Below, one piece after another: positions 1 through 9,469 of a stretch of 64,000 nt of DNA. Source of the DNA: Bacillus sp. Xin1 (lineage in GTDB: Bacteria; Bacillota; Bacilli; Bacillales; Bacillaceae_G). The position numbers and the translations under genes were made by a program. The notes beneath the pieces were generated by a model, which made no database searches, was not told where the DNA came from, and saw only the letters and a program-made list of their open reading frames with translations. The stretch lies in NCBI RefSeq assembly GCF_013314535.1, contig NZ_JABUAE010000003.1, forward strand, positions 124,001-188,000. Direction: 5' to 3'. The first letter of the stretch is position 1; every line of letters starts with the position of its first letter.

Positions 1-1
1 C

Positions 2-60
2 AGTTCACTGGCGTATTTTAAGGATGAATCCTTAAAATACAATCAAGTAGTAAGTGAACT
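2..60. repeat. Nested inverted repeat / hairpin
   Basis: GTATTTTAAGGAT (13-25) is followed after two bases by its exact reverse complement (28-40). Outside it, AGTTCACT (2-9) pairs with AGTGAACT (53-60). The hairpin lacks a T-tract on either side, so it does not look like an intrinsic terminator. It could be the end of a mobile element or a protein site; the left flank is outside the window. Confidence 0.6.
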
Positions 61-82
61 TTATGCAGGATCTTGCTGGTAG
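2..82 (+). CDS. 3' end of an unidentified gene (partial)
   Basis: An open frame enters from the left edge and ends at TAG (80-82), giving 26 C-terminal residues that finish with YAGSCW. The stretch contains no stop and has ordinary codon content, so it may be the tail of a gene that starts outside the window. The frame lies across a long nested inverted repeat (2-60), which is unusual for coding DNA and could mean that it is not translated. I do not recognise the family. Confidence 0.35.
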   Translation, partial: SSLAYFKDESLKYNQVVSELYAGSCW

Positions 83-327
83 ATATTATTAGATAAACTT
101 AACACCGTTATTTTTTTCTATAATTAAATCATCCTTTTATAAAAAAGTTTGATAATTTTTGCGATCCTTACTCAATTAATACGCCCGATTGTGGAAGATT
201 CTAATTACTATGTCTTATTGAACAAGCTTCTCTCTTTACTTTTTTATAAGAATATCCGTTTGCGGAGGGGGATTTAGCTGTTATAATAATGTCTGGGTAA
301 TAATAAATAAGTTCCCGTTGCTTATTA
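83..327. other. Intergenic, no gene seen
   Basis: AT-rich spacer between the partial left-edge frame and the cupredoxin terminator. I see no credible ORF with a ribosome binding site and no structured RNA. Confidence 0.5.
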
Positions 328-358
328 AACAAGCAAGGCCCGATTGGCCCTGCTTGTT
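328..358 (-). terminator. Intrinsic terminator of the cupredoxin gene
   Basis: A 13-base stem (328-340 with 346-358, one mismatch) with a 5-base loop lies directly at the stop codon of the minus-strand cupredoxin gene. Confidence 0.75.
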
Positions 359-746
359 ATTTGACTATTACTTTTCCATCCATTCCTTTTTGGAAATGGT
401 ACCGACATATGAGTTCATATGTACCGGGCTTGTTGGGTTTCACGGTAATGGTTTTTTCTTTTCCCGGCTGGACTTCGGCGTCAATTCCGAGCTTTTCCAC
501 TGTGAAGGTATGCTCTTTCTTACCTTGGTTTTTCAATATCAACGTTGTCGTTCTTCCAATCGGAATAGTGATGACTTTCGGATTAAAGTAATCATCATTC
601 AACTCGACCTCAATCACTTTCACTGACTCAACAGGCTGTGTTACGACGCTAGATTCGGCAAATACACCGAGTGAGCCTAGCGTTGTCACAACCACAATCA
701 TTGCAAGGAAAACGACCAATCCAGTTAACCGCTTTTTCACAGACAT
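357..746 (-). CDS. Secreted cupredoxin-domain protein
   Basis: This 129-residue protein starts with a basic N-terminus and a hydrophobic segment (about residues 7-30, VFAES at the end), so it is exported and perhaps kept at the membrane. The rest is a cupredoxin beta-barrel with a type-1 copper ligand set: H79 in KKEHTF, C114 and H117 in LICRYH, and M122 in KGMDG. Such proteins bind copper and usually act in electron transfer or copper handling outside the membrane. I prefer the ATG at 746 over the TTG two codons upstream because AGGAAGGA (753-760) sits six bases from that ATG but touches the TTG. It stands alone, with its own terminator. Confidence 0.85.
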   Translation of the reverse strand: MSVKKRLTGLVVFLAMIVVVTTLGSLGVFAESSVVTQPVESVKVIEVELNDDYFNPKVITIPIGRTTTLILKNQGKKEHTFTVEKLGIDAEVQPGKEKTITVKPNKPGTYELICRYHFQKGMDGKVIVK

Positions 747-924
747 TCGCAATCCTTCCTTTCCTAAGTACTATTGTTTTCCAATTAATAAAATATTATC
801 ATTATAAATGGGATTCCAACGTGCTTCAAATAGTAACTCTTTTATCTGAAACAATGACAGAGAAAAAAGATTGACTCTAATAACGACCTTATGGAATTCA
901 TTCTTCTTCAATTAACCTGCACCA

Positions 925-1062
925 TTAGTTTAAGTGTAATACTTCACATTCAAACAAAATATTTTCATCATCTTCAAGTTTAACTTCCATAATTTGGACA
1001 TATTGTTGAACAAAGGAATGCTCTACAAAAAAGATCTTTTTATCAATCTTTATTTTTATAAA
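925..1062 (-). pseudogene. Possible C-terminal gene remnant
   Basis: A 45-codon open frame without a start codon reads like protein, with KKIFFVEHSF, VQIMEVKLEDD and a TAA after EVLHLN. A stop (TAA) lies immediately upstream and there is no ribosome binding site. It may be the tail of a deleted gene in the gap between the cupredoxin and FAD genes. The family is not recognised, and chance cannot be excluded at this length. Confidence 0.35.
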
Positions 1063-1112
1063 TTATCGAATTTTATTTTAAGTCACAGAAATATCTATCA
1101 GGAGGTAAAAGA

Positions 1113-2435
1113 ATGTTAGAAAAAGCAATCGTTATTGGTGGAAGTATAGCTGGAAAACTAGCAGCAAAAGCTCTATCAGATTTTTTTCAAGAAGTAATGA
1201 TTTTAGAAGCAGGCGAAGAGTGGAATGAAAAAAGCCCTCGAAAAAAAGTGCCCCAAACATATCATCCTCATGTGTTATTAAAAGGTGGTGAAGGAGCAAT
1301 TGAGAAATTATTCCCGGCAATTATGAACCAATTAAAAGAAGATGGTGGTATTGTAAATAATTTTACGGGAGATTTGAAATGGCATCATTTTGGTTTATGG
1401 AAACAACCATTTATTGGAGAGTTGAATGCGGTTCAACAGAGTCGTCCTATGCTTGAGTGGCATATACAAAAAAGAATGAGTGAAGTAACTAATATTACGA
1501 CGAAATATGAAACAGTAGTTGAACAATTGATAATCGATCCACATCGTAACAAAATCTCTGGTGTGAAAACAAAGTGTTTAATAACAGGAATGAAAAAAGA
1601 TCTTCACGCAGACCTAGTTGTTGATACGAGCGGATTTGGTTCAAAAAATATAGAGTGGTTAGAAACACAGGGCATAGATGTAAAAGAAGAAAAAGTATGG
1701 ATTCAATTGTTTTACGCGACTAGGGTATTCCGTCTAAAACAGAATGAGCGTCCTGATTGGTGTAATTTACTTATTTCCCCTAGTTTTCCTGAAAATCCTT
1801 ATGGTGCCTTTATTCAAACGATTGAAGACAATCATTATTTCGTGACTTTTAGCGGATATGCCAATGAAAAGGCACCAAAAACAGATGAAGAGCTCCTTGC
1901 ATTTGCTCATAAGTTACCTGCCCCAGATGTCATTCATTTTCTTGAACAAGCAGAACCGATTACAGATATAAAAATACATAAGATCCCTTACCAAGTTCGT
2001 CGGCGTTTCGATTTAGTGAAAAATATGCCAGAAGGATTTTTAGTAATTGGAGATGCTCATTGTCGCTTTGATCCGGTTTTTGGACAAGGAATTTCTGTCG
2101 CTGCTATGGAAGCTGAAGAATTACAAATGTGTTTAAAGAAGGGGAAAGCATTAGAGAAAGGATTTACTCGTGGCTTCTATAAGCGAATTTCGAAAATTAT
2201 TAAAACGCCGTGGGAAATGGCTACTACAGAGGCATTCCGTCATCCTAAAATAAAAGGTGAGAAGTCTTTTATACAACCATTTCAACAATGGTATACGAAA
2301 AAAATATACCAGCTTTCTGCGAATAATCCAGACATTTATATTCGTTTAGTTAGAGTAATGAATCTTATGCGTAGTCCTCTACATCTTTTTCATCCTAAGG
2401 TATGGTTTGCTATTCTTAAAACTCGACAAAAATAA
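1113..2435 (+). CDS. FAD-dependent oxidoreductase (hydroxylase-like)
   Basis: The 440-residue protein opens with a Rossmann FAD-binding segment, AIVIGGSIAGKLAAKAL (about residues 5-21), then an acidic LEAGEE at the end of strand 2. A second FAD motif, GFLVIGDAHCRFDPVFGQG (about 307-325), is the GD motif of the p-hydroxybenzoate hydroxylase / geranylgeranyl reductase superfamily. Substrate is unknown. AGGAGG lies eight bases before the ATG. It is followed by two GNAT genes and a YfiT-type gene in the same direction, which may form one transcription unit, although 92 bases with a weak inverted repeat (2468-2500) separate it from the next gene. Confidence 0.85.
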   Translation: MLEKAIVIGGSIAGKLAAKALSDFFQEVMILEAGEEWNEKSPRKKVPQTYHPHVLLKGGEGAIEKLFPAIMNQLKEDGGIVNNFTGDLKWHHFGLWKQPFIGELNAVQQSRPMLEWHIQKRMSEVTNITTKYETVVEQLIIDPHRNKISGVKTKCLITGMKKDLHADLVVDTSGFGSKNIEWLETQGIDVKEEKVWIQLFYATRVFRLKQNERPDWCNLLISPSFPENPYGAFIQTIEDNHYFVTFSGYANEKAPKTDEELLAFAHKLPAPDVIHFLEQAEPITDIKIHKIPYQVRRRFDLVKNMPEGFLVIGDAHCRFDPVFGQGISVAAMEAEELQMCLKKGKALEKGFTRGFYKRISKIIKTPWEMATTEAFRHPKIKGEKSFIQPFQQWYTKKIYQLSANNPDIYIRLVRVMNLMRSPLHLFHPKVWFAILKTRQK

Positions 2436-2527
2436 AGGGGGTTAATCCTAATACTTATAGTAGGGAATTAACTATTAAATGGCGAATTTATAATAGTTAA
2501 TTGAATAAAAAAAGGAATGAATTATGA

Positions 2528-3049
2528 ATGGAAATATACATAGAAAAATTAAAGGAACAAGATGCAGAAGAATTGTTTGCTTTTGAGTGTTATAATAGAG
2601 TCTTTTTTGAAAAGATGGTACCAAGTCGTGGTGATAATTACTATGTTTATGAGACGTTCCAGCAAAAACATGATGGATTGTTAAAGGAACAAAAAGAAGG
2701 AATTTCTTACTTTTATCTTATAAGAAATATGAAAAAATCAATTGTGGGCCGAATCAACTTAGTAGACATTGAGAGAGATAGACAATCAGGATATCTTGGC
2801 TATCGTGTAGGAAAAGATTTTGTTGGAAAAGGAATCGCAACTAATGCCGTCCAATTACTCCTAAATCAAGCAGCAAAAAATCAAATTAATGAAATTCATG
2901 CAAAGACAACAAATCATAACATTGCTTCACAAATGGTATTAGAAAAAAGCGGGTTTTCGTGTACCACAATTGATAAAAAAGTTATAGAGTTAAATAATCA
3001 AAAGGTTAATTTCATTCATTACGTTTGGAAACATACTAAAATGTTATAA
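2528..3049 (+). CDS. GNAT N-acetyltransferase (RimJ/RimL type)
   Basis: The 173-residue protein has the GNAT acetyl-CoA signature [18 protein letters not shown] (about residues 96-113) followed by the asparagine/serine helix [15 protein letters not shown] typical of motif B. It should transfer acetyl groups from acetyl-CoA to an amine; the acceptor cannot be read from sequence. The ATG at 2528 is chosen because an ATG four bases upstream is in another frame that soon stops. A weak AAAGGA lies upstream. It shares direction with the YfiT-type gene 32 bases downstream. Confidence 0.85.
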   Translation: MEIYIEKLKEQDAEELFAFECYNRVFFEKMVPSRGDNYYVYETFQQKHDGLLKEQKEGISYFYLIRNMKKSIVGRINLVDIERDRQSGYLGYRVGKDFVGKGIATNAVQLLLNQAAKNQINEIHAKTTNHNIASQMVLEKSGFSCTTIDKKVIELNNQKVNFIHYVWKHTKML

Positions 3050-3081
3050 AAGAAATTTTAAAACAAAAGGGGAACAATGCA

Positions 3082-3603
3082 ATGAAGGACTTACGTTATC
3101 CAATTGGGAAGTTTACTTATGAAGGAAATGTTACTGAGGAAATGGTAGAAAAGTGGATTGGAGAAATTGAAAATCTCCCTCAAGAATTGACAATAGCAAT
3201 TAAAGAGTTAGATAAAGATCAGTTAGATACACCGTATCGAAAAGGTGGATGGACAGTACGGCAAGTTGTTCATCATGTGGTTGATAGTCATATGAATAGC
3301 TATATTCGTTTTAAGTTAGCTCTTACAGAAAATAATCCGACAATTAAACCGTATATGGAAGGAAAATGGGCAGAGCTCCCTGATTCAAAATTACCAGTAG
3401 ATGTTTCTCTTGTATTATTAGACTCCTTACATAAAAGATGGGTAAATTTATTAAACTCTTTAGAACAAGAAGATCTTGAAAAAACTTTTAATCATCCAGA
3501 ATCAGGTGAAACAAAACTAGAGGTCGCAATTGGATTATATGCATGGCACGGGCGTCATCACACAGCACATATTACTTCTTTACGGGAAAGATTAGGATGG
3601 TAA
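3082..3603 (+). CDS. yfiT: YfiT-type DinB-like metal-dependent protein (possible bacillithiol transferase)
   Basis: The protein is 173 residues, the size of B. subtilis YfiT. It has the four-helix DinB fold pattern with metal-ligand histidines: HH at 64-65 in [10 protein letters not shown], and the C-terminal WHGRHHTAH cluster (H156, H159, H160, H163). YfiT was first called a metal-dependent hydrolase; the wider DinB-like group includes bacillithiol S-transferases that conjugate the thiol to electrophiles, so detoxification is a reasonable inference. AAAGGGG precedes the ATG. The stop is only six bases before the next GNAT gene, which implies co-translation. Confidence 0.85.
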   Translation: MKDLRYPIGKFTYEGNVTEEMVEKWIGEIENLPQELTIAIKELDKDQLDTPYRKGGWTVRQVVHHVVDSHMNSYIRFKLALTENNPTIKPYMEGKWAELPDSKLPVDVSLVLLDSLHKRWVNLLNSLEQEDLEKTFNHPESGETKLEVAIGLYAWHGRHHTAHITSLRERLGW

Positions 3604-3609
3604 GGGGCT

Positions 3610-4083
3610 ATGGAAATCATATTAGAAAGAGCAATAGAGTCTGATGCAGAATCTATTTTTAATATTCAAGTACAAGCATTTAAACCGTTATTAGAAAAAT
3701 ATAAGGACTATAAAACGAATCCTTCTAATGAAACGATCGATAAAGTAATTGCAAGAATAAACAATCCAAATGGTGGGTTATATAAAATATTAGTTGATAA
3801 TACTCTTGTGGGAGCTATTTGTGTATTTATGAAAGAGAAGACGACACAATTCTGGATTAGTCCTATGTTTATTCTACCTAATTATCAAGGGAAAGGGATT
3901 GCTCAGAAAGCACTCACTTTAATAGAAAAGATGTTTCCACAAGCAATTAGTTGGGAATTAGCTACAATCCTAGAAGAAGAACGTAATTGTTATCTATATG
4001 AAAAAGCGGGTTACACTCAAACGTGGTTAAAAAAGAAGTTGAATGATCATACAACACTTATTTATTATAAGAAGACATTATAA
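3610..4083 (+). CDS. GNAT N-acetyltransferase
   Basis: This 157-residue protein carries the GNAT core: MFILPNYQGKGIAQKALTLIE (about residues 97-117) is the acetyl-CoA pyrophosphate-binding motif, and EERNCYLYEKAGY is motif B. The acceptor is unknown. AAGGGG sits three bases before the ATG and overlaps the end of the YfiT-type gene, so the two are probably translationally linked. A terminator follows at 4092-4136, which ends the cluster that starts with the FAD enzyme. Confidence 0.85.
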   Translation: MEIILERAIESDAESIFNIQVQAFKPLLEKYKDYKTNPSNETIDKVIARINNPNGGLYKILVDNTLVGAICVFMKEKTTQFWISPMFILPNYQGKGIAQKALTLIEKMFPQAISWELATILEEERNCYLYEKAGYTQTWLKKKLNDHTTLIYYKKTL

Positions 4084-4091
4084 TAAATTTT

Positions 4092-4136
4092 AAGGGATAG
4101 ATAAAACAGAGTAAGTCTGTATTGTCTATCCTTTTA
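4092..4136 (+). terminator. Intrinsic terminator
   Basis: A roughly 16-base stem beginning GGATAG (4095) and ending CTATCC (4131), with two mismatches and a short loop, is followed by CTTTTATT. It closes the GNAT/YfiT cluster. Confidence 0.75.
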
Positions 4137-4259
4137 TTGTGGTTCTTATAATGCAATGATACGAAATGTCATTTTGTATTTTTAAAAGTTTTTAATGCAT
4201 GTTGTTCCAAAAAATACGGGGTATATACTTTTATTTTTGTATAAATATACAAAAAGTGG

Positions 4260-4637
4260 CTATTTCGTTGTGTATTTTACTAGTGCTTTTTGAACGCTTA
4301 AAATACTGTCATCGCTTTTAAATTCTTTTGTGACTGGTTCGTGCATGCCAGATATCCAAATTTTAAGTTCAGCATCTAAATCAAAATGTCCTGCTGTTTC
4401 AATGCTAAATTGTGTGATGCTTTTATATGGAATAGAATGATATTCTGTTTTCTTACCAGTTACGCCTTGTTTATCTACTAAAATCATTCGTCGATTTGTA
4501 AATACAATTAAATCTCGGATTAATTTATACGCAGACTCAACTTGTTCATCATCAAGCATAATCTTTTCTAAGTCACGCTCAACATTTTCTACACTCGTAT
4601 CAGATGCATTTCCTAAAATGCCACTAAATAAACCCAT
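4260..4637 (-). CDS. Bacterial PH-domain protein
   Basis: The 125-residue protein matches the bacterial pleckstrin-homology domain family (bPH, DUF1696 type): ERDLEKIMLDDEQVESAYKL, then LIVFTNRRMILVDKQG, which is the family's strongest motif, then SIPYKSITQFSIET. Proteins of this type form ring oligomers in crystals, but their cellular role is poorly known. A strong AAAGGAGGAATTTC precedes the ATG. It is a single gene on the minus strand, with no clear partner. Confidence 0.85.
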   Translation of the reverse strand: MGLFSGILGNASDTSVENVERDLEKIMLDDEQVESAYKLIRDLIVFTNRRMILVDKQGVTGKKTEYHSIPYKSITQFSIETAGHFDLDAELKIWISGMHEPVTKEFKSDDSILSVQKALVKYTTK

Positions 4638-4828
4638 ATGAAATTCCTCCTTTATAATCTGTGGAATGAGTTTCTTTTATTGTATCACGTAATAGGATAA
4701 GAGATTCTTACAATGCAGCAAGAGCTTTTTAAAGTGAATGCAATGAATTTATTAATACTTCATCATAATATCTTGTGCTAAAATATAAGTGTTTATAAAA
4801 TTAAGAAACAAATGCAGAGGGAGTATAC

Positions 4829-5680
4829 ATGAAAAATATTGGTTTAGTATTAGAAGGCGGAGGCATGAAAGGATTATATACAGCTGGTGTACTCGAGTAC
4901 TTTATGGAAAATGATTTATTTTTCCCATATGTAGTTGGAGTATCCGCAGGAGCATGCATGGGGGCAACTTATGTATCTCGCCAAAAGGGAAGAAATAAAA
5001 AAGTGAATACAGAGTTGGTTTCTGATCATCGTTACATATCATATCGAAACTTCATACGAAAACGAGAATTATTTGGTATGGACTTTCTGTTTGATGAAGT
5101 GCCTAATAAAATTGTACCGTTTGATTTTCAAACTTTTTTAAATACAAATGAGCAGTTTATAATTGGAACAACAGATTGCGAGACAGGACAAGCTATTTAT
5201 TATAATAAGCAAGAGCACGGGAATGATATATTAAAAATTATTCGTGCATCAAGTTCAGTACCATTTATTGCTCCAGCTGTAGACTATGATGATAAAAAAC
5301 TTTTAGACGGAGGAATCATTGATCCTATTCCTGTTCGAAAAGCACAAAAAGATGGATATAAAAAGAATGTTGTTATTATGACGAAACCGGAAGGATATGT
5401 GAAAAAACGTAATAGATTTTCGCCTATGGCAAAGTATTTATATAGACGATACCCGAAAATCTCGGAACTTTTAGTAGAACATTATCGGTTTTATAACGAA
5501 ACCGTTTCTTATATGTCTTCAAGTTCACAAAAAGAGAATTTCTTTGTCATTCAACCAAGTGTGCAACTTCCTATTAGTGGGATTGAAAGAAATAAAGATA
5601 AGCTTGTTGAATTATATAATCTTGGGTATCAGGATGCTAAGAATCAGTATGATCGGTTATTAGAATGGATAGATAAATGA
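4829..5680 (+). CDS. Patatin-like phospholipase / acyl hydrolase
   Basis: The 283-residue protein has all patatin landmarks: the oxyanion-hole loop LEGGGMKGLYTAGVL (residues 8-22), the nucleophile elbow GVSAG with Ser39, and the Asp of the Ser-Asp dyad in DGG (Asp160 in KLLDGGIIDPIPV). It should hydrolyse lipid acyl esters. It resembles the RssA/YchK group rather than secreted toxins, and no signal peptide is visible. AGAGGGAG precedes the ATG. It is a single gene with its own terminator. Confidence 0.9.
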   Translation: MKNIGLVLEGGGMKGLYTAGVLEYFMENDLFFPYVVGVSAGACMGATYVSRQKGRNKKVNTELVSDHRYISYRNFIRKRELFGMDFLFDEVPNKIVPFDFQTFLNTNEQFIIGTTDCETGQAIYYNKQEHGNDILKIIRASSSVPFIAPAVDYDDKKLLDGGIIDPIPVRKAQKDGYKKNVVIMTKPEGYVKKRNRFSPMAKYLYRRYPKISELLVEHYRFYNETVSYMSSSSQKENFFVIQPSVQLPISGIERNKDKLVELYNLGYQDAKNQYDRLLEWIDK

Positions 5681-5691
5681 AAAAGAAGGGC

Positions 5692-5724
5692 AGCACACAG
5701 ACTATATTGTTTGTGTGCTTTTTG
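5692..5724 (+). terminator. Intrinsic terminator
   Basis: AGCACACAGAC (5692-5702) pairs with GTTTGTGTGCT (5709-5719) and is followed by a T-run. It ends the patatin gene. Confidence 0.85.
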
Positions 5725-5821
5725 TTCATAAAACATACAACGTTAGTACAGTATTTATATAGGAATTTATTTATTAAGCAAGAAGTACTAATCATATAAT
5801 GCGATAGAGGAGGGAAGAGGC

Positions 5822-6156
5822 ATGAGGTCAAATTACTAAGCCCTAAGATATCAGAACTTAGAAATCAATTAATCAACGGAGATATCCCTTCGTGTATTGC
5901 TGTTGGAATCGATCAATTGACAGAGAAACAATTTTTATCACTTCATCATGCATTACAATTACGTATGTATATGGCAGCTGGCACGCTTGAAAACGAACCG
6001 CTTTTAAAGGCTAATAGAAACCTCTCTAAGACACTTAGAGAAAAAGAGTATCAGATTGCCTATGATGAGTACCAAGGCGGTTATGACGAAATCTGGTGGC
6101 GTGAAAAATTTGCTGTAGGGGTACTAGCTCTAAATCATTCAAAAGCAACACTTTAA
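5822..6156 (+). pseudogene. Conserved hypothetical gene frameshifted at codon 3
   Basis: A strong GAGGAGGG precedes an ATG at 5822, but that frame stops after five codons. In the neighbouring frame a clear protein runs from about 5831 to the TAA at 6156: LLSPKISELRNQL, GDIPSCIAVGIDQL, QFLSLHHALQLRMYM and so on to NHSKATL, about 109 residues. Adding one A to the AAA run at 5830-5832 would join them. The only in-frame start after the shift is a TTG at 5917 without a ribosome binding site. It is therefore a broken gene or a one-base sequencing error in a homopolymer. The next gene, DUF1992, lies 21 bases downstream. Family not recognised. Confidence 0.65.
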
Positions 6157-6177
6157 AAAGAAGGGGAGGAAGAAATT

Positions 6178-6585
6178 ATGAATGAAAAGGATATAGATAA
6201 AGCGTTGAAAAAGCAAGAGATTTTAGTAAAGGATGAGAAAGTTTGGTCTTATACATATGAAGATCATATTAGTTCTATCATTAAACGTGCAGAAAAAGCA
6301 GGTGCTTTCGATAATTTATCTGGCAAGGGGAAGCCGCTTAATATCGATAAAAACCTTTCTTATCATCCCGAAAAGCAACTTTATAAAACGTTGAAAGATA
6401 ACCACGTTTTACCTAGATGGATTGAGCTTTCAAAGGAAATTGATCATTTAAAAGAGAAACTGAAAGAGATTACAGATTCTATAGAAGCAGAGAAATTAAT
6501 TGAAACTATTAATAAAAAAGTGTCAGAACATAATCTTTTGTGTCCACCAACTGCACAAAAGATGAGAGTGAAAATGGATTTTTAG
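6178..6585 (+). CDS. DUF1992 (DnaJ-C28-like) protein
   Basis: The 135-residue protein fits DUF1992, the conserved region of DnaJ homologue subfamily C member 28: IISIIKRAEKAG-type helix, then AFDNLSGKGKPLNID (about residues 43-57), then a long charged helix ending in a coiled-coil-like segment. It has no J-domain, as is usual in bacteria. Function is unknown. GGGAGGA lies upstream of the ATG. Being only 21 bases after the frameshifted gene, it probably shares its transcript. Confidence 0.85.
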   Translation: MNEKDIDKALKKQEILVKDEKVWSYTYEDHISSIIKRAEKAGAFDNLSGKGKPLNIDKNLSYHPEKQLYKTLKDNHVLPRWIELSKEIDHLKEKLKEITDSIEAEKLIETINKKVSEHNLLCPPTAQKMRVKMDF

Positions 6586-6663
6586 TATTTTTTCCTAAGT
6601 CTTTCGCTTGTTATATAATTAAGATAGGTTTATTTTACTTATTATGTAAGGGGGAAATGGAGA

Positions 6664-7479
6664 ATGACAAATACATATCATTTACAAGTACCAAAGCAGT
6701 TAGAGCCGTATAGAAATATTATAGAAAAAAGTGTGAGACCTTATATTAAAGTTACAGGAGAACTAAGCGAAACAACGCTATTTCAAAGTAAATTTGGTGG
6801 GTACCCATATTTGCCGCTTCATCATACCCATCCAAAAGGTTCAAATGGGAAACCGTTGATGTTACTAGCGCAATTGAATCTTGAAGAAATTCCACAAATT
6901 GAATATATGCCAACAAAAGGACTGTTGCAGTTTTTTGTAAACGGTGAAGATGACATTTTTGGTGCTAATTTTGATTGTTTAACAGAACAAAAAGATTTTC
7001 GAATTATTTATCATTCTGAAATAATTTATGATGATTCGCAGCTTGTAACTGATTTTAGTTATTTGAATCATTTGGATTTAGAATATTTTGTTATACCGCA
7101 AGTTGCTAAATTAACATTTGAACTAGCCTATCAACCTATAACAATAGAAGATTATCGTTTTGAATCGCTTTTTCAAGATACAGTTGATATAGAAGAGATC
7201 ATTGATAACGAAGAGGGAATAGAATTTGGCGAATTGTATGAAGAGTCTTTTAGAGGTCAAGGGCATCAAATAGGCGGATATCCATTCTTTACACAAACAG
7301 ATCCAAGAGATTGGCAAGAATCTTATCAAGAACACAACATTTTATTGTTACAAATTGATACGGATGACTCTTTAGGGATCATGTGGGGAGATTGTGGCGT
7401 TGCGAATTTCTTTATAAGAAAAGAAGATTTAATCAAGTTAGATTTTACTAATGTACTTTATAATTGGGATTGCTGTTAA
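6664..7479 (+). CDS. ywqG: YwqG-family (DUF1963) protein
   Basis: The 271-residue protein matches the YwqG / DUF1963 family: FQSKFGGYPYLP near residue 45, LLAQLNLEEIP (about 77-87), GLLQFFVN (about 98), and the C-terminal HQIGGYPFFTQTDPR and LLLQIDTD segments. Two related beta-rich halves are seen, as is typical. The family's function is unknown; members often lie in toxin-immunity or stress contexts. AAGGGGG is upstream of the ATG. Confidence 0.85.
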   Translation: MTNTYHLQVPKQLEPYRNIIEKSVRPYIKVTGELSETTLFQSKFGGYPYLPLHHTHPKGSNGKPLMLLAQLNLEEIPQIEYMPTKGLLQFFVNGEDDIFGANFDCLTEQKDFRIIYHSEIIYDDSQLVTDFSYLNHLDLEYFVIPQVAKLTFELAYQPITIEDYRFESLFQDTVDIEEIIDNEEGIEFGELYEESFRGQGHQIGGYPFFTQTDPRDWQESYQEHNILLLQIDTDDSLGIMWGDCGVANFFIRKEDLIKLDFTNVLYNWDCC

Positions 7480-7487
7480 GGAAATGC

Positions 7488-7526
7488 AAGGCCGCTTTCT
7501 ACATGAGTATATGGAAGGTGGCCTTA
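7488..7526 (+). terminator. Imperfect hairpin, probable terminator
   Basis: AAGGCCGCTTTC pairs imperfectly with GGAAGGTGGCCTT around a 12-base loop. The T-tract is weak. It lies just after the YwqG stop codon. Confidence 0.5.
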
Positions 7527-7535
7527 TTCTTCGCC

Positions 7536-7637
7536 CTAAAAGAATTTTTTCTATTTTCAGCAGGTGGAATGCTATCAGAAAGCGGGGAAGAGGGGTTGCG
7601 ACAATTAACAAAACTTTGTGACCTTATCGTACAGTAG
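7536..7637 (+). pseudogene. Fragment, possibly the tail of an XRE regulator
   Basis: A 33-codon open frame without a start reads LKEFFLFSAGGMLSESGEEG then LRQLTKLCDLIVQ and ends in TAG. The LSESGEE-type helix resembles the C-terminus of XRE regulators that pair with ImmA/IrrE peptidases, and the next fragment looks like such a peptidase. The pairing is inference from position and pattern. Confidence 0.35.
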
Positions 7638-7648
7638 AGATCAATCGC

Positions 7649-7957
7649 ATGCCTGAACTTCATTTTGTAAATCTCCATCAAATTATCGAAGGAAATAAAA
7701 CAATTACATTAGAAGTAGAAAACTTAATGAAAAAAGATTTACAACATTACCATCCAAAAGATTGGACAATGATTGAAGGTGCCGAAACACATCGCTTTTT
7801 TATTGAAGCACCGATTCAAGATTTGTCCCTGGGTGGTTTTATTCGTTCTACAGATACAGAGAAATACATTTGTTATGTAAATACGTATCAACCTAGAATT
7901 TATCAAGATTTTAGCCTGGTTCATGAACTCTTATTAAATCGAACTACATTATGTTAA
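7649..7957 (+). pseudogene. Truncated ImmA/IrrE-type metallopeptidase
   Basis: The frame encodes about 102 residues starting MPELHFVNLHQII. The segment ICYVNTYQPR followed by IYQDFSLVHEL matches the approach to the zinc-binding HExxH of the ImmA/IrrE (peptidase M78) family. The sequence runs out exactly at HE: instead of HELxH it reads HELLLNRTTLC and stops, so the second zinc histidine and the whole C-terminal part are missing. Intact members cleave phage or element repressors. This copy cannot be catalytically active. The upstream fragment may be its XRE partner, giving a dead regulator-protease pair. Confidence 0.5.
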
Positions 7958-8423
7958 CTAAGGAGAAATTTCAAGATACATAGCAAATAATAAGCAGGTT
8001 AAGCAAAATATGTAATTAAGCACTAAATTCACTTATATTTGATAAATAAGATATAGATGTAACGATTAAAATTTGGAGAGAAATTTTATAAATGAATCGA
8101 TTGATTAAAATCGGATTTAGTTTATAAATATTTTTCAGTCATAAATTCATTTATAATCTTCAGCATCATAATCATAAATACATCAGTAAAATTTCGACAT
8201 AAATTTGCTGTGATAAATCAAAAAACTAATGAAATCTACAAAATTATAATTAGATGTAAATCGCATTAAAAATTTTCGTTTTATCTCAAAATGTATAGTT
8301 TACTATAGATATGAGACATAAAAACCTTTTATTTATATAACTTCTGATAATATATATTATGTTAACTGTAAAAATAAAAGTAACTTATCTTTATTATATT
8401 CCCCCCTCTTTTGACCGTTACTT
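7958..8423. other. Gene-free AT-rich gap
   Basis: About 470 bases, very AT-rich, with repeated short ATAAAT motifs. I see no credible ORF, RNA structure or terminator until 8424. It separates the ImmA-like remnant from the endonuclease remnant and may be degraded mobile DNA. Confidence 0.5.
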
Positions 8424-8465
8424 AATAAAAAAAGATTAGTGCCAGAATGCAATACACTAATCTTT
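8424..8465 (-). terminator. Intrinsic terminator of the endonuclease remnant
   Basis: AAAGATTAGTG (8431-8441) and CACTAATCTTT (8455-8465) form a perfect 11-base stem, with a run of T on the minus-strand 3' side. It lies ten bases after the endonuclease stop codon. Confidence 0.85.
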
Positions 8466-8474
8466 GAAAGGATT

Positions 8475-9454
<980 letters not shown>

Positions 9455-9469
9455 TTTGATTCTCTCCTT

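Noticed and set aside
2468-2500. Inverted repeat TTAACTATTA/TAATAGTTAA as terminator after the FAD gene
   Set aside because: Long loop, AT-only stem and no T-run, so I do not call it a terminator.
5637-5831. 64-codon minus-strand frame
   Set aside because: It overlaps the end of the patatin gene, its terminator and the next gene's ribosome binding site.
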